This document shows positions 54,076 through 63,188 of a stretch of 64,000 nt of DNA, piece after piece. A program made the position numbers and the translations under genes. Below the pieces are notes generated by a model. That model worked only from the letters and a program-made list of their open reading frames with translations, made no database searches and was not told where the DNA came from. This DNA comes from Paenibacillus sp. AN1007 (lineage in GTDB: Bacteria > Bacillota > Bacilli > Paenibacillales > Paenibacillaceae): positions 4,241,501 to 4,305,500 of the forward strand of contig NZ_CP159992.1 of assembly GCF_040702995.1 (NCBI RefSeq). The letters are read 5' to 3'. Within the stretch, counting starts at the first letter, position 1, and each line of letters opens with the position of its first letter.

Positions 54076-55129
54076 ATGCAATTAACGAAGATACATGATT
54101 ATTTCCGTTACGTTGATCAAACTTCGCCGCGGTAGTCTGAGCATATTCCTCAAAATAATCTGCGAGCTTGAGCAGATCTCCCGGATCTCCCTCATACGGG
54201 AAGGAAGCTGGCAGACGCAGGCGATACCCTTCTGAGTCTTTTTCTTCAGTCCAGCGCCGCAATAATGAAGCTGCCTTCGCATAATACATCATTTTGGCAT
54301 ACACGTCTTCATGATCGGCTCCGAGCACCAGTGTTTCTTCGAGAATATCGATCCCTTTAGCCGGATTCGTAAGCGTGAGATACTCCATCTGCTCGGAAAA
54401 ACTCTGCACAAAATCGTTCTCACCTTTGATCAAACGATATCCTTTAACCTGATGTTTATCTGCCTCATCCTTCCGTCCCAGACGATACAGCGGCATCAGA
54501 ACTTCGGACAAGGTCAGGTGTGGGATCTCCGCACAGCTCATGCGTCCTTTGAGAATCGGCTGCGCCACTTCCAGCACCTTCTCGTCGTCTCCTTTTAACA
54601 TAAAGTAACGCATAATCTCATCCTGCTCACACGCCTCGCAGTCACTCATGAAGTCGCGGTCTAACGTTCTGAACTTGTCATAGCTGCGTCCCGCTTCCTC
54701 CAGCTCTCCGAAATCCATAAAAATACGGAAACGGTAGTACCAGTAAGAACGCTCGCTGTACCCATAAGACTTAAACCTTGCACCGAAATCCTCCAGCAGC
54801 TCCATGATCTTTTCACGTGAGATTTCCGGAAAATCAGGCATTTTGCCAAGAATCCATTTATAAGACCACAATAACGTTTCTTCATCATAAAGCTCTGGCT
54901 GCTGATCAAACTTGCCCAGCTGCCAAGAGAAAGCAATCAAAGCTTTCATCGGATACCCACAGAAGGTAGCTGCATCCACAATCTCTGAGCGTGCTTCGTA
55001 CGCCTCTTCGACCATACCATTGACATCGGCTACTCTCGCTGCTTCCTCCAATAGACCAAGCTTCGCCGCGCCATTAGGCAGCTGGTAGGCCTCTTCCATC
55101 AAATCTTCAAAATCCATCTCTGTCTTCAT
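54074..55129 (-). CDS. Helical-repeat (TPR-like) protein paired with the HSP90 gene
   Basis: 351-residue soluble, acidic, all-helical protein. I see no named domain, but helix pairs of about 34-40 residues recur with aromatic and alanine spacing (AAKLGLLEEAARVADVNGMV, SYWYYRFRIFMDFGELEEAG), which suggests a TPR-like superhelix. The start abuts the HSP90 stop (one-base overlap), so the two are translated together. The natural inference is a co-chaperone or client adaptor of the HSP90 protein. Confidence 0.72.
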   Translation of the reverse strand: MKTEMDFEDLMEEAYQLPNGAAKLGLLEEAARVADVNGMVEEAYEARSEIVDAATFCGYPMKALIAFSWQLGKFDQQPELYDEETLLWSYKWILGKMPDFPEISREKIMELLEDFGARFKSYGYSERSYWYYRFRIFMDFGELEEAGRSYDKFRTLDRDFMSDCEACEQDEIMRYFMLKGDDEKVLEVAQPILKGRMSCAEIPHLTLSEVLMPLYRLGRKDEADKHQVKGYRLIKGENDFVQSFSEQMEYLTLTNPAKGIDILEETLVLGADHEDVYAKMMYYAKAASLLRRWTEEKDSEGYRLRLPASFPYEGDPGDLLKLADYFEEYAQTTAAKFDQRNGNNHVSSLIA

Positions 55130-56963
55130 CAGGCATCTCCCTCATGATTCGTATTTGCGCTTAGACCCCAATCAATAAACCGTACAATGCCCTGGTTCAA
55201 CACTTCAAGCTCCTGTTTATTCATTGCATAATGCCCCATCATCAGTGCGTTAACATACAACATCTCGATGGCAATCGGTGTCATCTGATTATCCGGTGAA
55301 GTCAGTACCCGTTTAATAATGGGATTGTTCACATTCAGATACAGCGTTGAATACCCTGCCGAATTAATGCCCGCTGACAATGAACCGAGAACAGAGGAGA
55401 ATAAGTCTGTACTCTCTTCGCTGGCTTTTTCCAGTGCACGCAGTGTAGATGATTCCTGCGAAAGGGTAAACAGCACCGGCAGGTCGGCTGGCTTGAATCC
55501 CTTCACCTCAGCCCGGCAGCGGAAACGCTGCAGCGCCGAATCTGCCAGACGCAATGCATCATAATATTGGTTGCGCTCAGCTGGTGCAATATCTGTGAAC
55601 GTCATCGATACTTCATCCGGCTCAAGCCGCTCGGTCTGTACATTGTTCATAATGACAGGCAGCATCGCCATCAGTTCCTTATCGTAGATATAACCTGCGT
55701 TCACGACCAGCATGGACTGTGCTGAGGCCACATGGTGAATCTGGCGGTATTCATCAATGGAGCCCGTGTAATACAGCGTCTCTCCTTCATCAATCAGTTC
55801 ACCCAGTTCCCGATGTCCCCGTGTTGTCTCAAAGGGCAGCCAGCGGTGAATCATCGCGTAGAACTCCTGATCTTGTACAGCCAGTGCCTTCATCGAGAGG
55901 GCATGCAGACGAATCAGTTTCTGCAGACGTTCGGTCTGCTGTTCAGCCATCTCGGCCAGTCCCATCCGCAGGGCGTCTCCAAGTTCGGAGCGCACTTCTT
56001 CCAGCTTTTCATTCTCATAAAAATGCTCTCTTGAAGCTGTCGGTCCGACTCGTCGGTCCAGATCAGACATTTTACAAAGAAGGCCCATTCTGGCAAAATG
56101 TTCTCGGCTTTCTCCGAAATCAGCATGCGCTTCAGATACACCCGGTGAGAACGTTTGGCGTTCAAATTCACGGCATGCGGCAGCACGTAAGCAATGCCTC
56201 CCGTGCGTCCCGATGCTGTTGTCAGCGGGATAAAGTCCTGGAACTTCTCTCCAAGCAGACGTTCACCAAAGGCAAGTACTTCCGCGCGGCAGGAACGGGC
56301 AAGCTCCGGACGTGTAAGCCAGATGGGAGAATCGCTGTTTACAACCGACTGCCCCCCGTCATGAATCAACGTAACCGGATAAGGCAGCAGCGCACCATAA
56401 TAAAATAAAGCCTCCTTCACATAATCGGCTTCAAAGTAGTGTGCTGCTTCAGGCATACAGCGCAGATATACTCTCGTTCCGGGAGACAACTGCGTGTCCA
56501 GCTGTCTGATCGTATATGTACCATCCGGTTTTCCGCGCCACTCCATCGAAGGGCCGCCCTTCACAGATTGAGTCAGCATGACGATCTCATGACTAACCAT
56601 AAAACAGCTCAGCAGACCGATACCGAAACGCCCAATAAACGATGTCTCTCCATCGAGCAGCGCCTGCTGACCACGCTTCGAGGATTGCCCAATCATCGCC
56701 AGGAATTCGTGGATATCTGCCTCGGTCAGTCCGACTCCATTGTCCTCGACCATCATCGTCAATTGATCTCCGGTACCTGTCAGCTCAATACGTGCTTCTC
56801 CCTGATATCCGGGTTCCACTTCCTTGCGTGCCGTGATCGCATCCGTTGCATTCTGCATAAGCTCACGCAGAAATACTTTCGGACTGCTGTATAGATGATT
56901 CGATAAAATCTGAATCATTCCGCTCAGGTTCACCTGAAAGCGATATTCGTTTGGTGTACTCAT
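55129..56963 (-). pseudogene. HSP90-family ATPase (HtpG-like), frameshifted in the middle domain
   Basis: The first part (56963 to about 56052) carries the HSP90 N-terminal ATPase domain: ELMQNATDAITARK, VEDNGVGLTEADIHEFLAMI, FIGRFGIGLLSCFMV, then the middle-domain start ILPEWAFFVKCLIWTDE. The frame breaks near 56044-56051. In the next frame the domain resumes as PTASREHFYENEKLEEVRSE and continues through a complete C-terminal region to 55129. Restoring one missing base gives 611 residues, close to HtpG. A chaperone ATPase inactivated in this strain, or a sequencing error. The C-terminal domain differs from standard HtpG, so it belongs to the divergent HSP90 group of Bacillota. Confidence 0.83.
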
Positions 56964-57130
56964 AAATCACTTCACCTTTCCTTTGGGTCCAAACACAACA
57001 CTTAGAGCAGCTCAGTTCTACTGCATCCACACTGATAAACGAATGTGTTAGACGAACTCATTATGTATATAAGGGCCTATACTCTATTACTCCATTATCG
57101 ATAGCAATGAAACGGCCATGATATCCTTCT

Positions 57131-57159
57131 TTTCTAGAATAACTCGTATAGCTCGTCAA
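57131..57159 (-). promoter_or_regulatory. Candidate promoter of the HSP90 operon
   Basis: On the minus strand TTGACG (57154-57159), 17 bases and TAGAAA (57131-57136), about 160 bases before the start codon. No CIRCE or CtsR box was seen. The other part of this 356-base gap carries a TATAAT near 57282 facing the ABC exporter. Confidence 0.45.
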
Positions 57160-57319
57160 AAAAACAAACCTTAGACCCGATTTGGTGAAATTTCCCGGGG
57201 AATTATGCACCAGAATTTCGGGACTATCGGAGCAAAAGTATATTTCTTTAGTCTTACATTGAACGATCTGACGATGCTGTACGTATAATCATCAAATTCA
57301 GAACGGACGGTGATTATAG

Positions 57320-58222
57320 ATGATTGAAGTACGGAACATAACCAAGCAATTCGAGAAACAGCAAGCGCTGCAGGATGTCAGCTTCACCATTCAGCAGGGC
57401 AGCATTACCGGACTTATTGGTCCTAACGGCTCGGGTAAAACGACCCTCATTCGCATCATGAACGGAGTGCTGGGCGCAAACCACGGGCAGGTTACCATCC
57501 AAGGTATGGATACTTCGATAGAAACAGAAAAGGTGCTGGCGATCTGCGGTACACTGACTGAACAAAGCGGCTTGTACGAAAATATGAGCGGGCGGGATAA
57601 TCTGCTATTTTTTGCGGATGCCTTTGGGCTAAAACGTGCAGCTGAACGCATTGATGAACTGGTACAGCTGCTTGAAGTTCAGGAGTACCAGCACCGTAAA
57701 GTCGGCACCTACAGCACAGGGATGAAGAAACGTTTAGGTCTTGCACGAGTGCTGCTGCACCGTCCTTCTATTCTGTTTCTCGATGAGCCAACCAATGGTC
57801 TTGATCCTGATGGAATCCAGATGGTGCTTCGTATCATTCGTCAGTTAAATACCGAGCTGAACTTGACGATTCTCATCTCCTCACACGTGCTTACTCAGCT
57901 TTCCGCCGTGTGTGATCATTATATTTTTATGGAAAAGGGCCGTGTTGTTGAGAAAGGGACAGAACAGGAGATTATTCATCGATATCAATCCGCACCGCGG
58001 CTAGAGGTCGAAGCAGATATGCCAAACGGGTGGAAGACCGGAATATATTCGCCTGAGACGGTTACAGCGCATACAGCAATCTACCAACTCTCGTCTCGTG
58101 AGCACATTCCGCTGCTGCTTCGACAGCTGACCGAGCATGGTCAAGTTTATCAGGCACGTATTGAAGGCAATGATCTGGAAAGCATCTATTTTGCGATAAG
58201 GGAGGCGAATGCACATGAATAA
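57320..58222 (+). CDS. ABC transporter ATP-binding protein
   Basis: 300-residue ABC-2-type exporter ATPase. Walker A GPNGSGKTTLIRIM, signature YSTGMKKRLGLARVLL, Walker B ILFLDEPTNGLDPDG, switch histidine in ILISSHVLTQL. The C-terminal 80 residues are the accessory domain of DrrA/CcmA-type pumps. It ends inside the permease gene. The exported substrate is unknown. The ATG follows GGACGGTGAT. Confidence 0.93.
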   Translation: MIEVRNITKQFEKQQALQDVSFTIQQGSITGLIGPNGSGKTTLIRIMNGVLGANHGQVTIQGMDTSIETEKVLAICGTLTEQSGLYENMSGRDNLLFFADAFGLKRAAERIDELVQLLEVQEYQHRKVGTYSTGMKKRLGLARVLLHRPSILFLDEPTNGLDPDGIQMVLRIIRQLNTELNLTILISSHVLTQLSAVCDHYIFMEKGRVVEKGTEQEIIHRYQSAPRLEVEADMPNGWKTGIYSPETVTAHTAIYQLSSREHIPLLLRQLTEHGQVYQARIEGNDLESIYFAIREANAHE

Positions 58223-59048
58223 TCGACAAGCCATACGTGCACTCATTCGTAAAGACATCCGTTCTGTCACATCCAGCGTGCAGCTGTGGCTGCCAATGCT
58301 GATTGTGCCATTGATTATTGGCATTATCATGCCTTCTGCTCTGATCTGGGCAGCATCCAGAATGAATCTGGATTCGATAAGCAATTTAAATGTCATTCTC
58401 GAAACGTTAGACAAGGTGATCCAAGGCGGACAGATGCCATCCCTTGCTTCCATGGCCACAGATAATCAACGCCTTGTCTATTATCTGGGATTGTATATGT
58501 TCGCCCCCTTGTTTCTCATCATTCCAGTGATGGCTTCCAGCATACTCACCGCGAACAGCTTCGCCGGCGAAAAAGAGCGTAAGACACTGGAAGCATTACT
58601 GTTTACACCAATGAGTATGAGCACACTGTTTAAAGGTAAAGTACTGGCTGCTCTCATTCCGTCACTATTGTTATCCTGGGTGACATTCATCATCTATGGC
58701 ATCATTGCCAACGTCCTGATGTACCCAATCTTCGGCACACTGATGTTTCCGAACTGGAACTGGATCATTCTGATCCTTTGGGTGGTCCCTACATGCAGTT
58801 TAGCCGTTATTCTCCTCAATGTGCTGATCTCGGCTAAAGTAAGAGGATTTCAGGAAGCGTACCAGCTTGGTGGTCTTGTTGTCCTGCCCCTGATTGCCCT
58901 GATTGCTGGTCAGGCCACCGGCATGTTAATGATTGGGCCATGGATGCTGCTTGGCACCGGAGCCGTGCTGCTGTTCATAAGCTGGGTTCTGCTTCGCCTC
59001 GTAACGATCTGGAATCGCCGTCAGCAGCTCGCGGAGAGTCAGATCTGA
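58215..59048 (+). CDS. ABC-2 type transporter permease
   Basis: 277-residue membrane protein with six hydrophobic segments and the large loop after helix 1 typical of ABC-2 permeases. The conserved ANSFAGEKERKTLEALLFTP, the EKERKT signature of the family, is present. The ATG at 58215 is nine bases from GGAGG; another ATG six bases upstream is too close. It overlaps the ATPase gene by eight bases. Confidence 0.9.
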   Translation: MNNRQAIRALIRKDIRSVTSSVQLWLPMLIVPLIIGIIMPSALIWAASRMNLDSISNLNVILETLDKVIQGGQMPSLASMATDNQRLVYYLGLYMFAPLFLIIPVMASSILTANSFAGEKERKTLEALLFTPMSMSTLFKGKVLAALIPSLLLSWVTFIIYGIIANVLMYPIFGTLMFPNWNWIILILWVVPTCSLAVILLNVLISAKVRGFQEAYQLGGLVVLPLIALIAGQATGMLMIGPWMLLGTGAVLLFISWVLLRLVTIWNRRQQLAESQI

Positions 59049-59068
59049 GGGGCTTCTATGATAACCAC

Positions 59069-59113
59069 AACATATAAAAGAGGAATCCTACGTGGATTCC
59101 TCTTTTATATGTT
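59069..59113. terminator. Long perfect hairpin after the ABC exporter
   Basis: A 20 bp perfect stem (59069-59088 with 59094-59113) and a five-base loop. The right arm is rich in T. It terminates the exporter operon. Confidence 0.75.
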
Positions 59114-59236
59114 ACGTGCTGAGTGGAATTATAATAATAAAGATTTGCTGCACTGCAGAATAGACATAATCAACCTTGAGCTGCAAGGTACATTCATATC
59201 CTGCCTCTTTACTTTCATTTCCGTATAAGAAACGAC

Positions 59237-59263
59237 AAATAAAAAGACACTCGTCTGAGCGTC
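59237..59263 (-). terminator. Terminator-like hairpin on the minus strand in the AraC leader region
   Basis: GACGCTC and GAGTGTC (59246-59252 with 59257-59263, one mismatch) with loop AGAC, followed on the minus strand by TTTTTATTT. No minus-strand gene ends here. Confidence 0.4.
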
Positions 59264-59299
59264 CATATACTATTCAAATTCGCTGTATGTATCCCATGG

Positions 59300-59344
59300 A
59301 GGATGACTTCACAGCCCTTTAGCTGCCGATAGTCATCCTTTTTT
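59300..59344 (+). terminator. Terminator in the AraC leader region
   Basis: AGGATGACT (59300-59308) pairs with AGTCATCCT (59331-59339) and a T run follows. No gene ends just upstream (the gap is 59114-59442), so it may end a small RNA or an attenuated leader. Confidence 0.6.
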
Positions 59345-59397
59345 ATATTCTCTTTTTCTTTCGAAACTATTTTTCAAAAACACCTTCCATTTGAGAA

Positions 59398-59412
59398 TGA
59401 TAATTGTTATCA
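59398..59412 (+). promoter_or_regulatory. Fur box upstream of the AraC-type gene
   Basis: TGATAATTGTTATCA matches the 7-1-7 Fur consensus TGATAATNATTATCA at 14 of 15 positions. It lies 31 bases before the start codon, where bound Fur would block transcription when iron is plentiful. Confidence 0.78.
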
Positions 59413-59442
59413 TTAAGAAAATAAGACAAAAGGATGGTCCGT

Positions 59443-60828
59443 ATGAATGAATCGTTTCACGCATTAACCGAAACCTCTTCTCTGCCGCTGCTCTCTTCAA
59501 TGTGCCTTGTACGCCGCGGGAGCAATTTTCGTCTACAAGGCATGACGGTAAACCGGCCCATACTTTGTCTTATTTTACAAGGCAAAGGCCTGTTGGCTCT
59601 GAACGACATTGTATATGAGGCACAAGCAGGAGAATTGTTCATGATCGAACCGGGTACCCCGGTTGACGCTTTGCCGAACTCAGAAACTACTGAATTTCTA
59701 ATGGTTAGTATGGAATATATGAGTATGAAGCGAGAACGAGGCCAATGGAAAATGACGCCATCTCCTTCTCTTCCTCCGGGCTGGCAGTCGGGCAAATTGC
59801 GAATCCGGCATGAAGAACAAGCGGCATTACGAATGACCAAACTGCATGAATCGTATCGAGCCGGACAGTCAGACCATTTTGTCAGCATACATACCCAGCT
59901 GCACGAACTGCTGCAGTTTCTGTTAGAGAATCGGCTGGAAGCCAATCTTGAAAAGGTGGACCCCGCTTTGGAGCGCAGCATTATGTATATGAATCGTTTC
60001 ATGCGTGAAGGCATCAGCATGGATCAACTTGCCAAAATCGCCGGACTTACACCAAGTTCGTATTCCCGAAGCTTCAAAAAAGCAAAAGGCATGTCACCTA
60101 CCGATTATTTGAATCTTCTGCGGATCGAAGAAGCCAAAAAGCAGCTGTCCGAGGAGAATTGTGTTCTCAAAGACGTTGCCGCATCCGTAGGTTATGGTAA
60201 TGAATATTATTTTAGCCGTAAATTCAAGCAAATGCTCGGCATTGCGCCAAGTATATATATGAAGAAGTATCGTTTACGTGCAGCTGCAGTTTCCAGCACC
60301 GGCTTTGATGAACATTTACGCTTCCTAGGGCTCCGGCCTATCGGATCACTGGACTTAACAAATCATTCGACAGATGCAGCAGACGATGAGCATGTATTAA
60401 CGAACAAGCTTGATCAGCTTCGCCGGGCTAAGCCAGATTTAATCATAGGAGATCGCTCCTGCAAGCCGTATTACGATCGCCTGAAAAGCATTGCCCCCAC
60501 CGTCATCGTCGAAGAGACGGACGACTGGAACGAAACTCATCTCCGCCTGGCAGAGCTTATCGGACGTGAGAAAGAAGCGAGGTCGCATATCAAGAAACTT
60601 GCATTTCAGCATCTGGAAACCAAGCGTTTACCTGCATCCAGTCGGAATCAGGAGCCGAATCGGTTCGCTTGGTCAAACCATACCAATACTCTACGTGCCG
60701 AAATACAGGTCAGCGGCTCCAAACTGCGAGTACCTGCAAAACCGATGCAAAAGATAAACCCGGAGCCGACTGCATTACCTTCTTCTATCCGTACGAAACG
60801 GACCATTTTCAGTGCCATTGGACAATGA
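59443..60828 (+). CDS. Btr-like AraC regulator with partial siderophore-binding domain
   Basis: 461-residue regulator with an N-terminal cupin-like domain, an AraC DNA-binding domain at about 185-285 (ISMDQLAKIAGLTPSSYSRS, LKDVAASVGYGNEYYFSRKF), and then the first lobe of a FecB/TroA-type substrate-binding domain (LRFLGLRPIGSLDL ... LRRAKPDLIIGDRSCK). In B. subtilis Btr such a domain binds siderophores and switches on their uptake genes. Here the second lobe is missing: after about residue 395 the sequence turns polar and repeat-free, and no matching continuation appears in the other frames. ATG 59443 has AAAGG nine bases upstream. A Fur box precedes it. Confidence 0.87.
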   Translation: MNESFHALTETSSLPLLSSMCLVRRGSNFRLQGMTVNRPILCLILQGKGLLALNDIVYEAQAGELFMIEPGTPVDALPNSETTEFLMVSMEYMSMKRERGQWKMTPSPSLPPGWQSGKLRIRHEEQAALRMTKLHESYRAGQSDHFVSIHTQLHELLQFLLENRLEANLEKVDPALERSIMYMNRFMREGISMDQLAKIAGLTPSSYSRSFKKAKGMSPTDYLNLLRIEEAKKQLSEENCVLKDVAASVGYGNEYYFSRKFKQMLGIAPSIYMKKYRLRAAAVSSTGFDEHLRFLGLRPIGSLDLTNHSTDAADDEHVLTNKLDQLRRAKPDLIIGDRSCKPYYDRLKSIAPTVIVEETDDWNETHLRLAELIGREKEARSHIKKLAFQHLETKRLPASSRNQEPNRFAWSNHTNTLRAEIQVSGSKLRVPAKPMQKINPEPTALPSSIRTKRTIFSAIGQ

Positions 60829-60832
60829 AGTA

Positions 60833-60862
60833 AAGGGACCCTTCCTGCCGGAACGGGTCCTT
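60833..60862. terminator. Bidirectional terminator between the AraC and GbsR-type genes
   Basis: AAGGGACCC (60833-60841) pairs with GGGTCCTT (60855-60862); modest T runs on both strands. Confidence 0.6.
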
Positions 60863-60872
60863 GATTTTGATC

Positions 60873-61460
60873 CTATAATTGTTCTTTCATTTCTTCTCTA
60901 ATCTCTTCTTTTGGAACAAGCTTGTAAATCTCTTCATCTTCCATCGTATCAATCAGCCTGTCGAGCCACCGATAATACGCCTCCGCCTGCAGTATTTTAC
61001 GCTTGTCCTCATGCAGCACACGCAGCATGTCCGCATCAACCTGTTCATCAAGCTCATTGATTATCCGGTTCATCTCATCAACGGACTTACGAAGAATCTG
61101 AAGATTACTCTCCACCGCTTTTCTCCATTTAATGACGAAATAATCGGTAAATGTCTGGTGCCAGTCATACTCCACTTCATATAGATCTTTCCTAGAACCT
61201 TTATTCCACACCTTATTTACCATTTTAAGATCCAGCAGTGTTCGCACTCCAGTGCTCATGCTTGTTTTGCTCATTTCCATCTCCCGGCCCATATCATCAA
61301 GGGTCATCGGTTTGTCTGCGAAAAATAGCAATCCGTATAAATGTCCCGTGGACAACGTTACGCCGTATAGATCCATATTCCGTCCGATGGCTTCTATAAC
61401 ACGTTTACGGATCTTCATCACGGCAGCCTGCTGATCTTCTTGCAAATGGTCCAAGCTCAT
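60873..61460 (-). CDS. GbsR/MarR-type regulator divergent to opuA
   Basis: 195-residue regulator of the GbsR group. A helix-turn-helix of winged type covers about 35-95 (LSTGHLYGLLFFADKPMTLD, DDMGREMEMSKTSMSTGVRT). A long helical dimerisation part follows. GbsR/OpcR relatives sense choline or glycine betaine and repress betaine synthesis and uptake genes in Bacillus; here it faces the opuA operon. The ATG at 61460 follows GGAGG by eight bases; the frame open to 61484 is less likely. Confidence 0.88.
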   Translation of the reverse strand: MSLDHLQEDQQAAVMKIRKRVIEAIGRNMDLYGVTLSTGHLYGLLFFADKPMTLDDMGREMEMSKTSMSTGVRTLLDLKMVNKVWNKGSRKDLYEVEYDWHQTFTDYFVIKWRKAVESNLQILRKSVDEMNRIINELDEQVDADMLRVLHEDKRKILQAEAYYRWLDRLIDTMEDEEIYKLVPKEEIREEMKEQL

Positions 61461-61766
61461 GCTTGCAACCTCCATTCTAAGCATTCCAGTCTTGGCAAAA
61501 AAATATCAGCATGTTCAAGCTCTGCTTACATTGGAAAGCATGCAGCTGGATATCCTATAGGTCAGGAAAACATCTCACACCCAATAACTAATATTGGGAA
61601 CTTTACCATGCTTCATTTTGCCTACGATGATCTTTTAACCAAAAAAATAAGCTTTAATTCAGCTCATTTTCTATTGTAGGAAAAGCGATAATAAAAGTAA
61701 AGCTGCCTAATTAGCCAGAATAAGGAGATAGACAGAGTATACGAGAGGAAAACTTTATACAGTTTT

Positions 61767-61790
61767 TACTGTACAAACATTATGTACTGT
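61767..61790 (+). promoter_or_regulatory. TACTGT direct repeat, candidate operator of opuA
   Basis: TACTGT occurs at 61767-61772 and 61785-61790, 18 bases apart from start to start (about two helical turns), just upstream of the opuA -35. The first copy is also part of ACAGT-N4-ACTGT. It is a candidate binding site for the GbsR-type protein. Confidence 0.4.
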
Positions 61791-61798
61791 TTATTCGG

Positions 61799-61827
61799 TT
61801 GATATACTGGTTAACTACTGTTAGAAT
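61799..61827 (+). promoter_or_regulatory. Promoter of opuA
   Basis: TTGATA (61799-61804), 17 bases and TAGAAT (61822-61827), each five of six to consensus. It leaves a leader of about 125 bases before opuAA. Confidence 0.65.
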
Positions 61828-61958
61828 ACAAACCGTTACCCAGAAAGACGGGAAGCGAAGCAAAAATTACCGGATTTCGTGGCTGGGCGCACAAGTGTAT
61901 GGGCTTGTGACTGCTGAAAGCCGTTCGAAGTGCACAACACATCAGAAGGGGTGAAAAC

Positions 61959-63188
61959 ATGACCATACTTGAAGTGAAAAACGTAAGTAAACTGTTTGGC
62001 CCCCAAACCGAGCAGGGTCTTGAACTGCTGGAACAGGGTTGGGGGAAAGAAAAGTTGGCCAAAGAAAAACAGATAACGGTTGGTGTCAATCGGGTCAACA
62101 TGGAAATACAAGAAGGTGAAATCTTCGTTATTATGGGCCTGTCCGGTAGTGGTAAATCTACACTGGTTCGCATGTTCAATCGTTTGATTGAGCCGACATC
62201 TGGAGAAATTTTGGTCCATGGCAAGGATTTGCGCAAAATGAACAAAGAACAACTGCGTGAAGTGCGCCGTAAAACGATCAGCATGGTATTTCAGAAGTTT
62301 GCATTGTTTCCGCACAGAACGGTTCTTGATAATGTGGAATACGGCTTGGAGATTCAGAAGGTAGATAAAGAAGTACGCCGGGAGAAAGCGAAAACCTCGT
62401 TGGAACTGGTTGGCCTTAAAGGCTGGGAAGACAAAATGCCGGATGAGCTGAGCGGCGGGATGCAGCAGCGTGTCGGCCTCGCTCGTGCACTTGCGAATGA
62501 CCCGGAAGTACTGCTGATGGACGAAGCTTTCAGTGCGCTTGATCCATTGATTCGTCGTGATATGCAGGATGAGTTGATTGAGCTTCAGGATAAGATGAAA
62601 AAGACCATTATTTTCATTACCCATGACTTGGACGAAGCGCTGCGCATTGGCGACCGGATTGCTCTTATGAAAGACGGCGCCGTTGTGCAGATCGGTACAC
62701 CTGAGGAAATTATGATTCAACCGGCCAACTCATACGTGGCCCGCTTCGTCGAAGACGTGGACTTGTCCAAGGTCCTCACAGCATCACACGTTATGCGCCG
62801 ACCTGAAACGATCACAACCGATCGCGGCCCTCGTGTCGCTCTCGAATTAATGCGTGAGCGCGGTATATCGAACCTGTTTGTCATTGACCGCTCCAAGAAA
62901 CTGCTGGGTGTCATTACAGCAGAAGACGCAACCCGTGCAATGCGCGAAAATAAAGTATTAAATGACATTCTGATCACGGATGGGCCGACGGTATCGCCTG
63001 AGACCCTGATTCATGAATTGTTCGAGATTGTAAGTTCAGCGCATGTGCCGCTCGCTGTTGTAAGCGAAACTGGCCGTCTGCAAGGTGTTATCGTTCGCGG
63101 TGCCCTGCTCGGTGCACTAAGCGGTGAAGTTGCAGAAAAGGAGGACGCTCTGAATGATTCCCAAAATACCACTAGCATCGTGGATTGA
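61959..63188 (+). CDS. opuAA: Glycine betaine ABC transporter ATP-binding protein OpuAA
   Basis: 409-residue ATPase energising uptake of the osmoprotectant glycine betaine. Walker A is GLSGSGKSTLVRMFNRL, the signature is LSGGMQQRVGLARAL, Walker B is VLLMDEAFSALDPL, and the switch region is IIFITHDLDEAL. Two CBS domains occupy about 280-395 (MRRPETITTDRGPRVALELM; FEIVSSAHVPLAVVSETGRL); in this family they sense ionic strength or cyclic-di-AMP. The length is like B. subtilis OpuAA. It overlaps opuAB by 35 bases. Confidence 0.95.
   Translation: MTILEVKNVSKLFGPQTEQGLELLEQGWGKEKLAKEKQITVGVNRVNMEIQEGEIFVIMGLSGSGKSTLVRMFNRLIEPTSGEILVHGKDLRKMNKEQLREVRRKTISMVFQKFALFPHRTVLDNVEYGLEIQKVDKEVRREKAKTSLELVGLKGWEDKMPDELSGGMQQRVGLARALANDPEVLLMDEAFSALDPLIRRDMQDELIELQDKMKKTIIFITHDLDEALRIGDRIALMKDGAVVQIGTPEEIMIQPANSYVARFVEDVDLSKVLTASHVMRRPETITTDRGPRVALELMRERGISNLFVIDRSKKLLGVITAEDATRAMRENKVLNDILITDGPTVSPETLIHELFEIVSSAHVPLAVVSETGRLQGVIVRGALLGALSGEVAEKEDALNDSQNTTSIVD

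Noticed and set aside
54074..56963. HSP90/helical-repeat pair as part of an anti-phage island
   Set aside because: No nuclease, kinase, toxin or other defence-type gene is adjacent, and the neighbours are ordinary chromosomal genes; a chaperone pair is the simpler reading.
61836..62720. 294-codon minus-strand ORF opposite opuAA
   Set aside because: Antisense shadow of a clear ABC ATPase gene; no start signal and no family resemblance.
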